Shown here in pieces: positions 54,239 through 62,913 of a DNA stretch of 64,000 bases (its first letter is position 1; each line of letters opens with the position of its first letter). Location of the stretch: positions 1,364,001-1,428,000 of the forward strand of contig OZ219809.1 in the NCBI GenBank assembly GCA_964291375.2, in the 5' to 3' direction. The notes beneath the pieces are model-generated. The model saw only the letters and a program-made list of their open reading frames with translations, was not told the DNA's origin and ran no database searches. The DNA comes from 3107 sp001483205 (GTDB taxonomy: Bacteria; Pseudomonadota; Alphaproteobacteria; Rhodobacterales; Rhodobacteraceae). The position numbers and the translations under genes are program-made.

Positions 54239-54730
54239 ATGCCCCACCGGACGGAAACAGGCACGAAGATGGATACAGGCACCCACACAAACACCGGCGC
54301 GCGCGCGGCGGCGGCAGCGCGGGAATGGCTCGGCACCCCCTATCGCCATCAGGCGAGCACTCATGGCGTGGGTGCGGATTGTCTGGGGCTGTTGCGCGGG
54401 GTGTGGCGCGCGCTGCATGATACAGAGCCGGAGACCACCCCGCCCTATACCCCGGACTGGTCCGAGGCAGAGGGCGAAGAACGGCTGTGGCGCGCGGCCC
54501 GGCGTCATCTGCTGCCCAAACCCCTGAACGCCGCCGCCGAGGGCGATGTGCTGTTGTTCCGGATGCGCGAAGGCTCGGTGGCCAAGCATCTGGGCGTTCA
54601 GGGGCATGTGGGGGCCTGCCCGACATTCATTCACGCCTATTCGGGCCATGGGGTGGTCGAAAGCCCGCTCAGCCGGGCCTGGGCACGCCGGATCGTGGCA
54701 CGGTTTCAGTTTCCGAAAGGGGGCACCTGA
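54239..54730 (+). CDS. GTA gene 14, NlpC/P60 cell-wall peptidase
   Basis: 163 aa. It is predicted to cut recipient peptidoglycan during DNA delivery. The catalytic cysteine lies in YRHQASTHGVGADCLGLLRG near 42-55 and a histidine in CPTFIHAYSGHGVVESPLSR near 128. ATG at 54239 has AGAGG 7 bases upstream, provided by the TIR element. MDTGTHTNTG, ten residues later, is an alternative start. Stop overlaps g15 (TGATG). Confidence 0.85.
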   Translation: MPHRTETGTKMDTGTHTNTGARAAAAAREWLGTPYRHQASTHGVGADCLGLLRGVWRALHDTEPETTPPYTPDWSEAEGEERLWRAARRHLLPKPLNAAAEGDVLLFRMREGSVAKHLGVQGHVGACPTFIHAYSGHGVVESPLSRAWARRIVARFQFPKGGT

Positions 54731-57700
54731 TGGCGACACTCGTATTGGGGGCCGTTGGCGCGGCGGTTGGCTCGGCGGTCGGCGGCACGGTTCTGGGCCT
54801 GTCAACCGCAGTGATCGGTCGGGCGGTCGGGGCCGGTCTGGGGCGGGCCATCGACCAGCGCCTGATGGGGGCGGGATCGGATGTCATCGAGACCGGACGC
54901 ATCGAGCGCCTGCGCCTGACCGGGGCGAGCGAAGGCACACCGGTGGCCGTGGTGCAGGGCCGGGTGCGCCTGGCCGGGCAAGTGATCTGGGCGACCCGCT
55001 TTCAAGAGCATGTCACAACCACCGGGGGCGGCGGCGGTAAGGGTGCGCCGAAACGCCCCACCACCCGGCACCATTCCTATTCCGTCAGTCTGGCGATTGC
55101 CCTGTGCGAGGGCGAGATTGCCCGTGTTGGCCGCATCTGGGCGGACGGGGTGGAAATTGCCCCGGACAGCCTGAACATGCGGGTGTATGACGGACGCCCG
55201 GACCAGGTGCCGGACCCGAAAATCGCCGCAACCGAGGGCCGCGACAACGCGCCCGCCTATCGTGGCGTGGCCTATGTGGTGATCGAAGATTTCGACCTGT
55301 CGGCATTCGGCAACCGGGTGCCGCAGATGTTGTTCGAGGTGGTGCGCCCGACGCGCCCGCACACGCCGGGGGCCGAAAACATGACCCCCGATCTGGCGGA
55401 TGCGATCCGGGGGGTGGCGCTGATGCCCGGCACCGGGGAATATGCGCTGGCGACCACGCCGGTGCATTTCTCGGCAGGGCCGGGGGTGACGAAATCGGCA
55501 AACATAAACTCCCCGTCCGGCAAGAGCGACTTTCTGACCTCTGTCGAAGCGTTGCGCGAGGAACTGCCCGAATGCCGGTCGGTCCTGATGATCTCTTCAT
55601 GGTTCGGGGATGACCTGCGCGCCGGGCGGTGCCGCCTGAAACCGAAGGTAGAGCATAAACTGGCCGATGGCGACCCGATGCCGTGGCGGGTGAGCGGGCA
55701 GAGCCGCGCCGGGGCGGAAATCATCCCGCATCTGGATGGCCGGGTTGTCTATGGCGGCACACCCGCCGACCGGTCGGTTGCCGAGGCGATTCGCCACCTG
55801 AAGGCGGGCGGGCAGGATGTGGTCTTTTACCCGTTCATCCTGATGGAGCAGATGGCGGGGAACCGGCTGACCAACCCGTGGACGGGGGCGGCGGGGCAGC
55901 CGGTGTTGCCGTGGCGCGGGCGGATCACGGCGTCGCTGGCCCCCGGCCAACCCGGCAGCCCCGACGGAACGGCGGCTGCCGCCACCGAGGTCGCGGCGTT
56001 TTTCGGCACCGCGCGGCCTGAGCATTTCACCCCGAAGACTTCCGGCGGCGAGGTGCAGACGGTCCGATATAACGGCCCGGCAGAGTGGTCCTATCGCCGG
56101 TTCATCCTGCACTATGCGCATCTTTGTGCGCAGGCGGGCGACGTTTCGGCATTCTGTATCGGATCAGAGATGCGCGGGCTGACCCGGATCAGGGGGCCGG
56201 GCAACCGCTTTCCCGCTGTCGAGGCGCTGATCCGGCTGGCGACGGATGTGCGCGGCATTCTGGGGCAAGGGGTCAGGATCGGCTATGCCGCTGACTGGTC
56301 GGAATATTTCGGCTATCATCCGCAGGACGGATCGGGGGATGTGTTCTTTCACCTTGATCCGCTGTGGGCCGACGCCAATATCGATTTCATCGGCATTGAC
56401 AACTATATGCCGCTGTCGGACTGGCGCGACGGGCCGGACCATACGGACGCCCGGCACTGGGGGGCGATTTACGACCTTGACTATCTGAAGGCCAATGTCG
56501 CGGGGGGTGAGGGGTTTGACTGGTATTATGCTTCTGACGCGGCGCGCAGGGCGCAAACCCGCACCCCGATCACCGATGGCGCGCATAATGAGCCCTGGGT
56601 CTTTCGCTATAAGGATTTGCGCGGCTGGTGGGAAAACCGCCACCACAACCGGATCGGTGGCGTGCGGCAGACAACCCCGACCGCCTGGGTGCCCGGCTCT
56701 AAGCCCTTCTGGTTCACCGAATACGGCTGTGCGGCAATCGACAAGGGCACCAATCAGCCGAACAAGTTTCTTGACCCCAAATCCTCGGAATCGCGCCTGC
56801 CCCGGTTCTCGGACGGGCGCCGGGATGACCTGATCCAGAAACAATACCTGCGGGCGGTCAATGACTATTGGCGCGACCCGGCCAACAACCCGGTTGACCG
56901 GACATCGGGCGTGCGGATGGTGGACATGTCGCGCGCCCATGCCTGGGCCTGGGATGCCCGGCCCTATCCGTTCTTTCCCAACACTGTTGCCCTGTGGAGC
57001 GACGGGGCGAATTACCCGCGGGGGCATTGGCTGAATGGCCGGGCGGCGTCGCAGACCCTGGCGGCCTCGGTTGCCGAGATATGCGCGCGCTCAGGTGTGA
57101 CAGAGATTGATGTCGGGGCGCTCTACGGGATCGTCCGGGGGTATGAGGCGAACGGCTCCGGCGATGCCCGGTCCGCCCTGCAACCGCTGATGCTGGCCCA
57201 TGGTTTTGATGCTTTCGAGCGGAACGGCAGGCTGATCTTTCGCAACCGCAAGGGCCATGCGGATACAGAGGTCACCCCGGAAGAGCTGGTTGAAACCGGC
57301 GCGGGGGAGCCGCTGATGACACGGCTGCGCGCCGCTGTTGCCGAGGTCGCGGGCCGGGTCAGGCTGAGCTTTATCGAGGCGGACGGCGATTTCGGCCTGT
57401 CTGCGGAAGAGGCCGCGTTTCCCGATAAGGCGACATATTCGGTCTCGGACTCCGAGTTGCCGATGGTGCTGACCCGGGCCGAGGCGCGGATGGTCGCCGA
57501 ACGCTGGCTGTCAGAGGCACGGGTGGCGCGGGACCGGTTGCGGATTGCCCTGCCGCCGTCGAGGTTGTCCGTCGGGGCCGGGGATGTGATCGGAATTGCG
57601 GGCGGGGCCGGGCAGGAACGCTATCGTATTGATCATGTCGAGCAGGCGGGGCCGCAACTGATCGAGGCGGTGCGGGTGGAGCCGGGGCCGTATACTCCCG

Positions 57701-58704
57701 GCCCGGTGGCCGAGGACGCCCCGCGTGTTGCGCCCTTCACCCCGCCGGTTCCGGTTTTCGCCGTGTTCATGGACCTGCCCCTTGCGGCGGAAACCGCGGC
57801 CCCGCACGCGCCGTATCTGGCGGTCAGCGCAACCCCGTGGCCCGGATCGGTGGCGGTTTATGGCTCTGCTGTCGCCGGGGGTGGCTATGGGCTGAAGGCG
57901 CTGGTTGAAACGGCGGCAACGGTTGGCCGGACCGAAACCGCGCTGGCCGCCGCACCGCCGGGGGTGACAGACCGCGGGGCGGCGCTGCGGGTGCGGCTGT
58001 CGGGGGGCGCGCTGAGCTCGGTTGCCCCGGTCGATATGCTGAACGGGGCGAATCTGGCGGCCATCGGGGACGGGTCACCGGACAACTGGGAAATCTTTCA
58101 GTATGAGCGGGCCGGGATGGTCGGGCAGGATACCTATGATCTGAGCGGCCGGTTGCGTGGGCAGTTCGGCAGTGATGCCCTGATGCCGGATATATGGCCG
58201 GCGGGCAGTCTGTTTGTCGTCATTGACGCCGCGCTTGAGCATATCGGTCTGCCAGCGGGGGCGCGTGATCTGGCAAGGCACTATCGTATCGGCCCGGCGG
58301 CGCGCGCCTATGACGACCCCAGCTATGTGAGCCGGGCCGAGACATTCCGGGGGATTGGCCTCCGGCCCTACAGCCCTGTGCATCTGCGGGTGCAGCGGGC
58401 GGGCGGTGATATATTGCTGCGCTGGGTCCGGCGCACCCGGATTGACGGCGATGGCTGGCGGGGGACGGATGTGCCGCTGGGGGAAGCGACCGAGGCCTAT
58501 CTGGTGCGGGTCGAGCAGGCGGGGGCAGTGGTGCATGAAGCCACGGTTGCGGAGCCGTTTTGGACCTTTCGTGCGGCGATGCGGGCCGATGCAGGGATTG
58601 ACGGGGCGTTCACGATCGCGGTCGCGCAGCTTTCTGACCGGTTCGGGCCGGGGCCTTTCGCGCGGGTGTCCGTGGCCGGGCAGGCGGTGGGGGCTGGTGC
58701 TTGA
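54730..58704 (+). CDS. GTA gene 15, host-specificity/megatron tail tip protein
   Basis: 1324 aa, close to the usual ~1300. The N-terminus has a glycine/alanine-rich hydrophobic segment (TLVLGAVGAAVGSAVGGTVL). The central part (about 400-780) is the GTA TIM-barrel-like domain (FDWYYASDAARRAQTRTPIT, FRYKDLRGWWENRHHNRIGG, WFTEYGCAAIDKGTNQPNKF), and a phage tail-3-like domain follows. Receptor binding is the family role. The frame is intact. ATG at 54730 overlaps the g14 stop; the longer frame upstream is a shadow. Confidence 0.9.
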   Translation: MATLVLGAVGAAVGSAVGGTVLGLSTAVIGRAVGAGLGRAIDQRLMGAGSDVIETGRIERLRLTGASEGTPVAVVQGRVRLAGQVIWATRFQEHVTTTGGGGGKGAPKRPTTRHHSYSVSLAIALCEGEIARVGRIWADGVEIAPDSLNMRVYDGRPDQVPDPKIAATEGRDNAPAYRGVAYVVIEDFDLSAFGNRVPQMLFEVVRPTRPHTPGAENMTPDLADAIRGVALMPGTGEYALATTPVHFSAGPGVTKSANINSPSGKSDFLTSVEALREELPECRSVLMISSWFGDDLRAGRCRLKPKVEHKLADGDPMPWRVSGQSRAGAEIIPHLDGRVVYGGTPADRSVAEAIRHLKAGGQDVVFYPFILMEQMAGNRLTNPWTGAAGQPVLPWRGRITASLAPGQPGSPDGTAAAATEVAAFFGTARPEHFTPKTSGGEVQTVRYNGPAEWSYRRFILHYAHLCAQAGDVSAFCIGSEMRGLTRIRGPGNRFPAVEALIRLATDVRGILGQGVRIGYAADWSEYFGYHPQDGSGDVFFHLDPLWADANIDFIGIDNYMPLSDWRDGPDHTDARHWGAIYDLDYLKANVAGGEGFDWYYASDAARRAQTRTPITDGAHNEPWVFRYKDLRGWWENRHHNRIGGVRQTTPTAWVPGSKPFWFTEYGCAAIDKGTNQPNKFLDPKSSESRLPRFSDGRRDDLIQKQYLRAVNDYWRDPANNPVDRTSGVRMVDMSRAHAWAWDARPYPFFPNTVALWSDGANYPRGHWLNGRAASQTLAASVAEICARSGVTEIDVGALYGIVRGYEANGSGDARSALQPLMLAHGFDAFERNGRLIFRNRKGHADTEVTPEELVETGAGEPLMTRLRAAVAEVAGRVRLSFIEADGDFGLSAEEAAFPDKATYSVSDSELPMVLTRAEARMVAERWLSEARVARDRLRIALPPSRLSVGAGDVIGIAGGAGQERYRIDHVEQAGPQLIEAVRVEPGPYTPGPVAEDAPRVAPFTPPVPVFAVFMDLPLAAETAAPHAPYLAVSATPWPGSVAVYGSAVAGGGYGLKALVETAATVGRTETALAAAPPGVTDRGAALRVRLSGGALSSVAPVDMLNGANLAAIGDGSPDNWEIFQYERAGMVGQDTYDLSGRLRGQFGSDALMPDIWPAGSLFVVIDAALEHIGLPAGARDLARHYRIGPAARAYDDPSYVSRAETFRGIGLRPYSPVHLRVQRAGGDILLRWVRRTRIDGDGWRGTDVPLGEATEAYLVRVEQAGAVVHEATVAEPFWTFRAAMRADAGIDGAFTIAVAQLSDRFGPGPFARVSVAGQAVGAGA

Positions 58705-58739
58705 TAATCGCCTGTGGATGAGGGCGCATTGACGCCCGG

Positions 58740-58835
58740 ACCACACGAGCGGTGCGGCCCGGTCTTGCGACCGGGCGGGCACGGAGACGAAGGGGCGGGA
58801 CGGGTTGGTCGCCGATACGCCTTTATGCAAAGGCC
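58740..58835. repeat. Decayed TIR element end after g15
   Basis: CCCGGTCTTGCGACCGGGCGG stem and a degenerate right end CGCCTTTATGCAAAGGCCCC. It marks the downstream boundary of the GTA cluster. Confidence 0.5.
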
Positions 58836-58857
58836 CCGCCAACGGCCCGGCGGCACA

Positions 58858-59142
58858 TCAGCGCAGCAAAATCTCCGGCAGGATGTAATCCCGCAACGAG
58901 ATGACAACGATAAACGCCACCAGCGGCGCGAGGTCCAATGGCCGCGTATCGGGCAGGACATTGCGGATCGGGGCATAGACCGGCTCCAGCAACCGGTTCA
59001 GGCCGAACCATACCTGCGCCACGAACGGCTGATGCAGGTTCAGAACCTGAAAACTGATCAGCCAGCTCATCACGATATGGATGAGCATGATCACGAAAGC
59101 CGCATTCAGGATCAGGTGCAGCGGGCCATAAATCGCCATCAT
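58858..59142 (-). CDS. YggT family membrane protein
   Basis: 94 aa, two predicted membrane segments (LILNAAFVIMLIHIVMSWLI and LDLAPLVAFIVVISLRDYIL) with a conserved RLLEPVYAPIRNVLPDTRPL loop between them. The family's role is unclear (some members affect osmotic tolerance or division-site placement). ATG at 59142 (MMAIYG) has AAGGAGAG upstream; the longer ORF adds 74 unlikely residues. Confidence 0.85.
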   Translation of the reverse strand: MMAIYGPLHLILNAAFVIMLIHIVMSWLISFQVLNLHQPFVAQVWFGLNRLLEPVYAPIRNVLPDTRPLDLAPLVAFIVVISLRDYILPEILLR

Positions 59143-59290
59143 CGGCGGCTCTCCTTGCTCATTTTCCCCAATTCCCCCAAGACCTATGCGCCGGGTGGCA
59201 AAAGCGCAAGCATCTGTCGCTGCGTCAGCCTTGACGCGGGGCGCGGGGGGCGCGCATCGCTGAGGCCACTGAAGGGGAAAGGACAGACCC

Positions 59291-59824
59291 ATGTATCCCG
59301 TTTTCCGAATGGCGAAAGAGATCGCCGTCAATGTCCGGGCCGCGCCTCTGCCGCTTACCGGCATCCATGTGTCGCGTCATGTCTGCTGGCCGTGGGATCT
59401 GGACATGTGGATGGAGCTGAACAATGGCCGCACACTGACGCTGCTTGATCTGGGGCGGTTTTCCCTGGCCATGCGGCTGGGGCTGGGCCGGTGTCTGCGG
59501 CGGCGGCGGTGGGGGATGACAATGGCCGGGATTTCCGTGCGCTACCGGCGGCGCATCCGGGTGTTCGACCGGATTGAGGTCAGCAGTCGGGTGGTTGGCT
59601 GGGATGACAGGTTCATCTATATCGTGCAGGATATACGGCGCGGGCAGGTTTGGACGACGCAGGCGCTCTATCGCGCGGCGGTGACGAGGGCGGACGGGAT
59701 TGTTGCCCCGGCGGAAGTGATGGCCGGGATCGGCGCGGGGACGCAAAGCCCGCCGCTGCCCGGTTGGGTTTCGGCCTGGATCAGCGCCGAGGCGACGCGC
59801 CCCTGGCCGCCGGAGACGGGATGA
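59291..59824 (+). CDS. Hotdog-fold acyl-CoA thioesterase
   Basis: 177 aa 4HBT-like thioesterase. VSRHVCWPWDLDMWMELNNG near 27-46 matches the D-x-x-x-H/N-x-x-N region of the family, and VRYRRRIRVFDRIEVSSRVV near 83 the central strands. The natural substrate is unknown; a thioesterase that trims acyl-CoAs is the safe reading. It is divergent from yggT. The 59825-60071 gap holds a decayed element. Confidence 0.75.
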   Translation: MYPVFRMAKEIAVNVRAAPLPLTGIHVSRHVCWPWDLDMWMELNNGRTLTLLDLGRFSLAMRLGLGRCLRRRRWGMTMAGISVRYRRRIRVFDRIEVSSRVVGWDDRFIYIVQDIRRGQVWTTQALYRAAVTRADGIVAPAEVMAGIGAGTQSPPLPGWVSAWISAEATRPWPPETG

Positions 59825-59829
59825 GTGGG

Positions 59830-60071
59830 GCCTTTGTATAATTTCCGGGTCAGGCCAGATATGGGGTATGGGCTTCACAACAGCGGTGAGGGCAGCGCCC
59901 GCCGCAAGCGCCGGGCCGACGGTTTGGGTGCCGACGCGCTATTAAAGACCTCTGCATAATGGCGCGTCAGTGGCCAACTTGTCCCACCCGGTCGCCAGAC
60001 CGGGCAGCACCGTCCCGCCCCTCAATGGGGCACCCGGCGCGCGCGACAGAGGGGTTGGCAACGCCCCCGCC
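59830..60071. repeat. Decayed TIR elements before mutL
   Basis: GGCCTTTGTATAATTTCC at 59830 and TAAAGACCTCTGCATAATGGC at 59944 are element ends. A CCCGGTCGCCAGACCGGG stem, then CCGTCCCGCCCCTCAATGGGG, continue to the end of mutL. No full element is recognised. Confidence 0.6.
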
Positions 60072-61943
60072 TCATGCCCGCCCGAACAGCCGCTCGATGT
60101 CCTTCAGCTTCAGCTCCACATGGGTCGGGCGGCCATGGTTGCACTGGCCGGAATGGGGGGTGGCCTCCATCTCCCGCAACAGTGCATTCATCTCTTCGGC
60201 CTGCATCCGCCGCCCCGCGCGGACAGACCCGTGACAGGCCATGCGGCTGAGGATTGCATCCAGGCGGGATTGCAGCGTCCCGCTTTCCCCCGCACCAGCC
60301 AGCTCATCCAGGATGTCACGCACCAGACCGGCGGCGTCCGCCTGCCCCAGCAGCGCCGGGGTTTCCCGCACCGCGACCGCACCGGGGCCGAACGGCTCCA
60401 CCACCAGCCCCAGACAGGCGAGGTCTTCGGCGCGGGCCAGAATGCGCTCTGCCTCGCCCTCCGGCAGATCGACGATTTCAGGGACCAGCAGCGCCTGCGC
60501 CCTGACGCCGTTCTCGGCCATCTGGCGTTTGAGCCGCTCATAAACCAGCCGTTCATGGGCGGCGTGCTGGTCAACGATCACCACCCCGTCAATGGTCTGG
60601 GCGATGATGTAGTTTTCATGCACCTGCGCGCGGGCCGCCCCAAGGGGCAGAGCATCCGCGCCGTCCTCTGCAGGCGGGGGTGGTTCGATCCGCGCCGAGG
60701 GCACCGACGCCTCGGCAAAACCGTCGGGGGCGATACCGGGGGGCATACCGGCACCCACACCGGGGGCCTGCGCCGCATAGCTGTCCCGCACACTCTGCGC
60801 GCCCGGCCTGTTCATCCGATAGACCTGCGCGCCCGCGACCGGTGCGGGCCGCATCGCCCCCAGCATCCCGTCGGCAACCGTGGTTGACGCCCGATGCCCG
60901 GCCCCGGCCAGCGCATGGCGCAGCCCCGAGACGATCAGCCCGCGCACCATACCGGGATCGCGAAACCGAACCTCGGTCTTGGCCGGGTGGACATTCGCAT
61001 CAACTCTGCGCGGGTCACAGGTGATGAACAGCGCCGCCGCCGGGTGGCGACCGCGGGACAGAAAATCGGCATAGGCCGCGCGCAGGGCACCGACCAACAG
61101 CTTGTCACGCACCGGACGGCCATTGACGAACAGGAATTGCTGAACCGCCGAGCCGCGCGAATAGGTCGGCAGGGCGGCGTGACCGGTCAGGCTGATGCCG
61201 TCGCGCTCCGCCTCGACCCGGACCGCGTTTTCGATGAAATCCGCACCAAGAACACGCCGCAGTCGCCCGCCCGTCGCCGCGAACAGATCGCCGGTTTCCG
61301 CGTCCGCACGGAAGGTCTCGCGCCCCGCGCCCCCGCCCGAAACATCGCAGAGAGAAAAGGCGATGAACGGCTCTGCCATTGCCAGACGTTTGACGGTATC
61401 GGTGATCGCCTGTGCCTCTGCCCTGTCGGTGCGCATGAATTTCAGCCGCGCGGGCGTGGCGTGGAACAGGTCGCGCAGCTCGGCCACCGTGCCGGTATTG
61501 AGCGCCGCGGGCCTGACCGGCTCTGTCCGGCTGCCGGACAGGGTGATGGTTGCGCCCTCGGCCCCGCCCGCGCGCGAGGTGAGGGTCAGCCGCCCGACCG
61601 CGCCCAAGGATGGCAGGGCCTCCCCCCGGAACCCGAAGGTGCGGATGTCGAGCAGGTCCGCGCCGTCGATTTTCGAGGTCGCATGGCGGGAGAGCGCCAG
61701 GGGCAGGTCGTCAGGCCGCATCCCGCAGCCGTTATCGGTGACCCGGATCAGGGTCTTGCCGCCGTCGGCATAGGCAATGTCGATCCGGGTTGCCCCGGCG
61801 TCAATGGCGTTCTCGACCAGTTCCTTGACCACACTGGCCGGGCGCTCGACCACCTCACCCGCCGCGATCCGGTTGATGGCGGCTTCGTCCAGTTGCCGGA
61901 TGACGGGCGGGTGATCGGTTATTTTGTGTGTCGTGGCGGGCAT
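60072..61943 (-). CDS. mutL: DNA mismatch repair protein MutL
   Basis: 623 aa. An N-terminal GHKL ATPase domain (AINRIAAGEVVERPASVVKE, DAGATRIDIAYADGGKTLIR, GFRGEALPSL) with a central linker, and a C-terminal dimerisation domain. The C-terminus has no obvious DQHAx2Ex4E endonuclease motif beyond VVIVDQHAAHERLVYERL near 505, which is a MutL-family dimerisation/nuclease motif. One copy of a 30-bp direct repeat lies just upstream (61953-61982). Confidence 0.97.
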   Translation of the reverse strand: MPATTHKITDHPPVIRQLDEAAINRIAAGEVVERPASVVKELVENAIDAGATRIDIAYADGGKTLIRVTDNGCGMRPDDLPLALSRHATSKIDGADLLDIRTFGFRGEALPSLGAVGRLTLTSRAGGAEGATITLSGSRTEPVRPAALNTGTVAELRDLFHATPARLKFMRTDRAEAQAITDTVKRLAMAEPFIAFSLCDVSGGGAGRETFRADAETGDLFAATGGRLRRVLGADFIENAVRVEAERDGISLTGHAALPTYSRGSAVQQFLFVNGRPVRDKLLVGALRAAYADFLSRGRHPAAALFITCDPRRVDANVHPAKTEVRFRDPGMVRGLIVSGLRHALAGAGHRASTTVADGMLGAMRPAPVAGAQVYRMNRPGAQSVRDSYAAQAPGVGAGMPPGIAPDGFAEASVPSARIEPPPPAEDGADALPLGAARAQVHENYIIAQTIDGVVIVDQHAAHERLVYERLKRQMAENGVRAQALLVPEIVDLPEGEAERILARAEDLACLGLVVEPFGPGAVAVRETPALLGQADAAGLVRDILDELAGAGESGTLQSRLDAILSRMACHGSVRAGRRMQAEEMNALLREMEATPHSGQCNHGRPTHVELKLKDIERLFGRA

Positions 61944-61952
61944 CCTACAACG

Positions 61953-61982
61953 GATAGCACGTCAGGCAGTGATTCGGCCATA
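61953..61982. repeat. 30-bp direct repeat, left copy
   Basis: GATAGCACGTCAGGCAGTGATTCGGCCATA-type sequence; 28 of 30 bases equal the copy at 62867-62896. It lies 10 bp upstream of the mutL start and bounds the Abi gene. Confidence 0.9.
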
Positions 61983-62043
61983 GGGAAATGAGTGTATCCC
62001 CCTGTGGCACACAGCGATGACCGGCAAGAGAGCGTTCGCTTTA

Positions 62044-62730
62044 TCAGGGGCGCCTGGCCATGATCCGGTGAAATGAGCAATTTTCGCTGGCAAAGGCATG
62101 GGCACCCGGACACATCGCCGCCACCACGCGCTGCAAGTCCCGGTAGCGCGCCTTGAGCGGCAGGTGGTGGACCGGCTCGTGATGGGCGATTCTGTTTCGT
62201 AACGTCATGGTATTGTTGCAAATTTCCCAAGCTGTTGCCTGGTTCAGCGCAGTATCATTCGGAAAGACCCGCGTCAGGTTGTTACGCCATGCGAACGGAA
62301 CCTTATAGTGCCCCGACAGCAGAGACACCCAGAACCCGGCGGACAGGTCCGCGACGATGATGTTTGTGGAAACGGGCGAAGAGTTTCTGCCCTGTTCCTG
62401 CCGCTGAATTGTCTGCCGCAGTCGGCGTTTATCGCTACTATTGAGGTTGCGCACCGCGCGCTGTTCATCATACGGCCAGTTCGGGTTGTATCTCCAGCAC
62501 AGAAAGCCGTTGAGCCTGTTGCGCAGGCAAATTTCCCAGCATTGAAGGTAGACGTAAAGAGATTGTGAAATCAGGGTGTTCCACTGATATAATCTCAGCG
62601 CCCTGTCTTCATCGCCATCGCATGATCTGGTATACCCTTCAAACCTCGGGGCGCTCAGGGACTCCTTCATACTCTTCACGAGTTCAGGATTTGCGGCAGA
62701 AAAATCTTGCATATGTATATCACGCATCAT
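62044..62730 (-). CDS. Abi/HEPN-like abortive infection family protein
   Basis: 228 aa, all-alpha, visibly more AT-rich than its neighbours. DRALRLYQWNTLISQSLYVY near 42-61 and AWEICNNTMTLRNRIAHHEP near 167-186 fit the Abi-like family, and R178-x4-H183 (RNRIAH) matches the HEPN ribonuclease motif RX4-6H. Such proteins are phage-defence or toxin RNases; this one is shorter than AbiF/AbiD. It is surrounded by a pair of 30-bp direct repeats between mutL and the M16 gene, which suggests horizontal insertion. The upstream 135 bp have a hairpin. The RNase role is inferred. Confidence 0.6.
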   Translation of the reverse strand: MMRDIHMQDFSAANPELVKSMKESLSAPRFEGYTRSCDGDEDRALRLYQWNTLISQSLYVYLQCWEICLRNRLNGFLCWRYNPNWPYDEQRAVRNLNSSDKRRLRQTIQRQEQGRNSSPVSTNIIVADLSAGFWVSLLSGHYKVPFAWRNNLTRVFPNDTALNQATAWEICNNTMTLRNRIAHHEPVHHLPLKARYRDLQRVVAAMCPGAHAFASENCSFHRIMARRP

Positions 62731-62800
62731 ATATATCCCCCCGTGAGCCTGAGGAAACGGTCACTGCGCCTTGACGCACACCCCCTCGGGACGTAGGCGG

Positions 62801-62824
62801 GAGCAAGTCGGAAACGGCTTGCTC
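62801..62824. ncRNA. Hairpin upstream of the Abi gene, possible ncRNA part
   Basis: GAGCAAG/CTTGCTC stem with a 10-nt internal/loop region, 71 bp before the Abi start, in the gap 62731-62866. AbiF-like systems are known to have a structured RNA upstream of the gene. No covariance support could be obtained. Confidence 0.3.
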
Positions 62825-62866
62825 TTTGCATTTGGTGCAACCTCTGACTGACGTGACACAACCACC

Positions 62867-62896
62867 GATAGCATGTCAGGCAGTGATTCGACCATA
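62867..62896. repeat. 30-bp direct repeat, right copy
   Basis: Same sequence as 61953-61982 with two substitutions, 17 bp before the 3' end of the M16 gene. The two copies are 914 bp apart. Confidence 0.9.
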
Positions 62897-62913
62897 AGAA
62901 ACCGCAAGGCCGC

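Noticed and set aside
54487..54729. Longer N-terminus for g15 (and longer ORFs for g2, livG, EamA and yggT)
   Set aside because: The extensions overlap well-supported genes in another frame. Start codons with overlap or ribosome sites further in fit the families.
43529..58704. Prophage
   Set aside because: No integrase, replication, lysis or repressor genes. The gene order g1-g15, the very short tape measure and the mltG-side location are those of a Rhodobacterales gene transfer agent.
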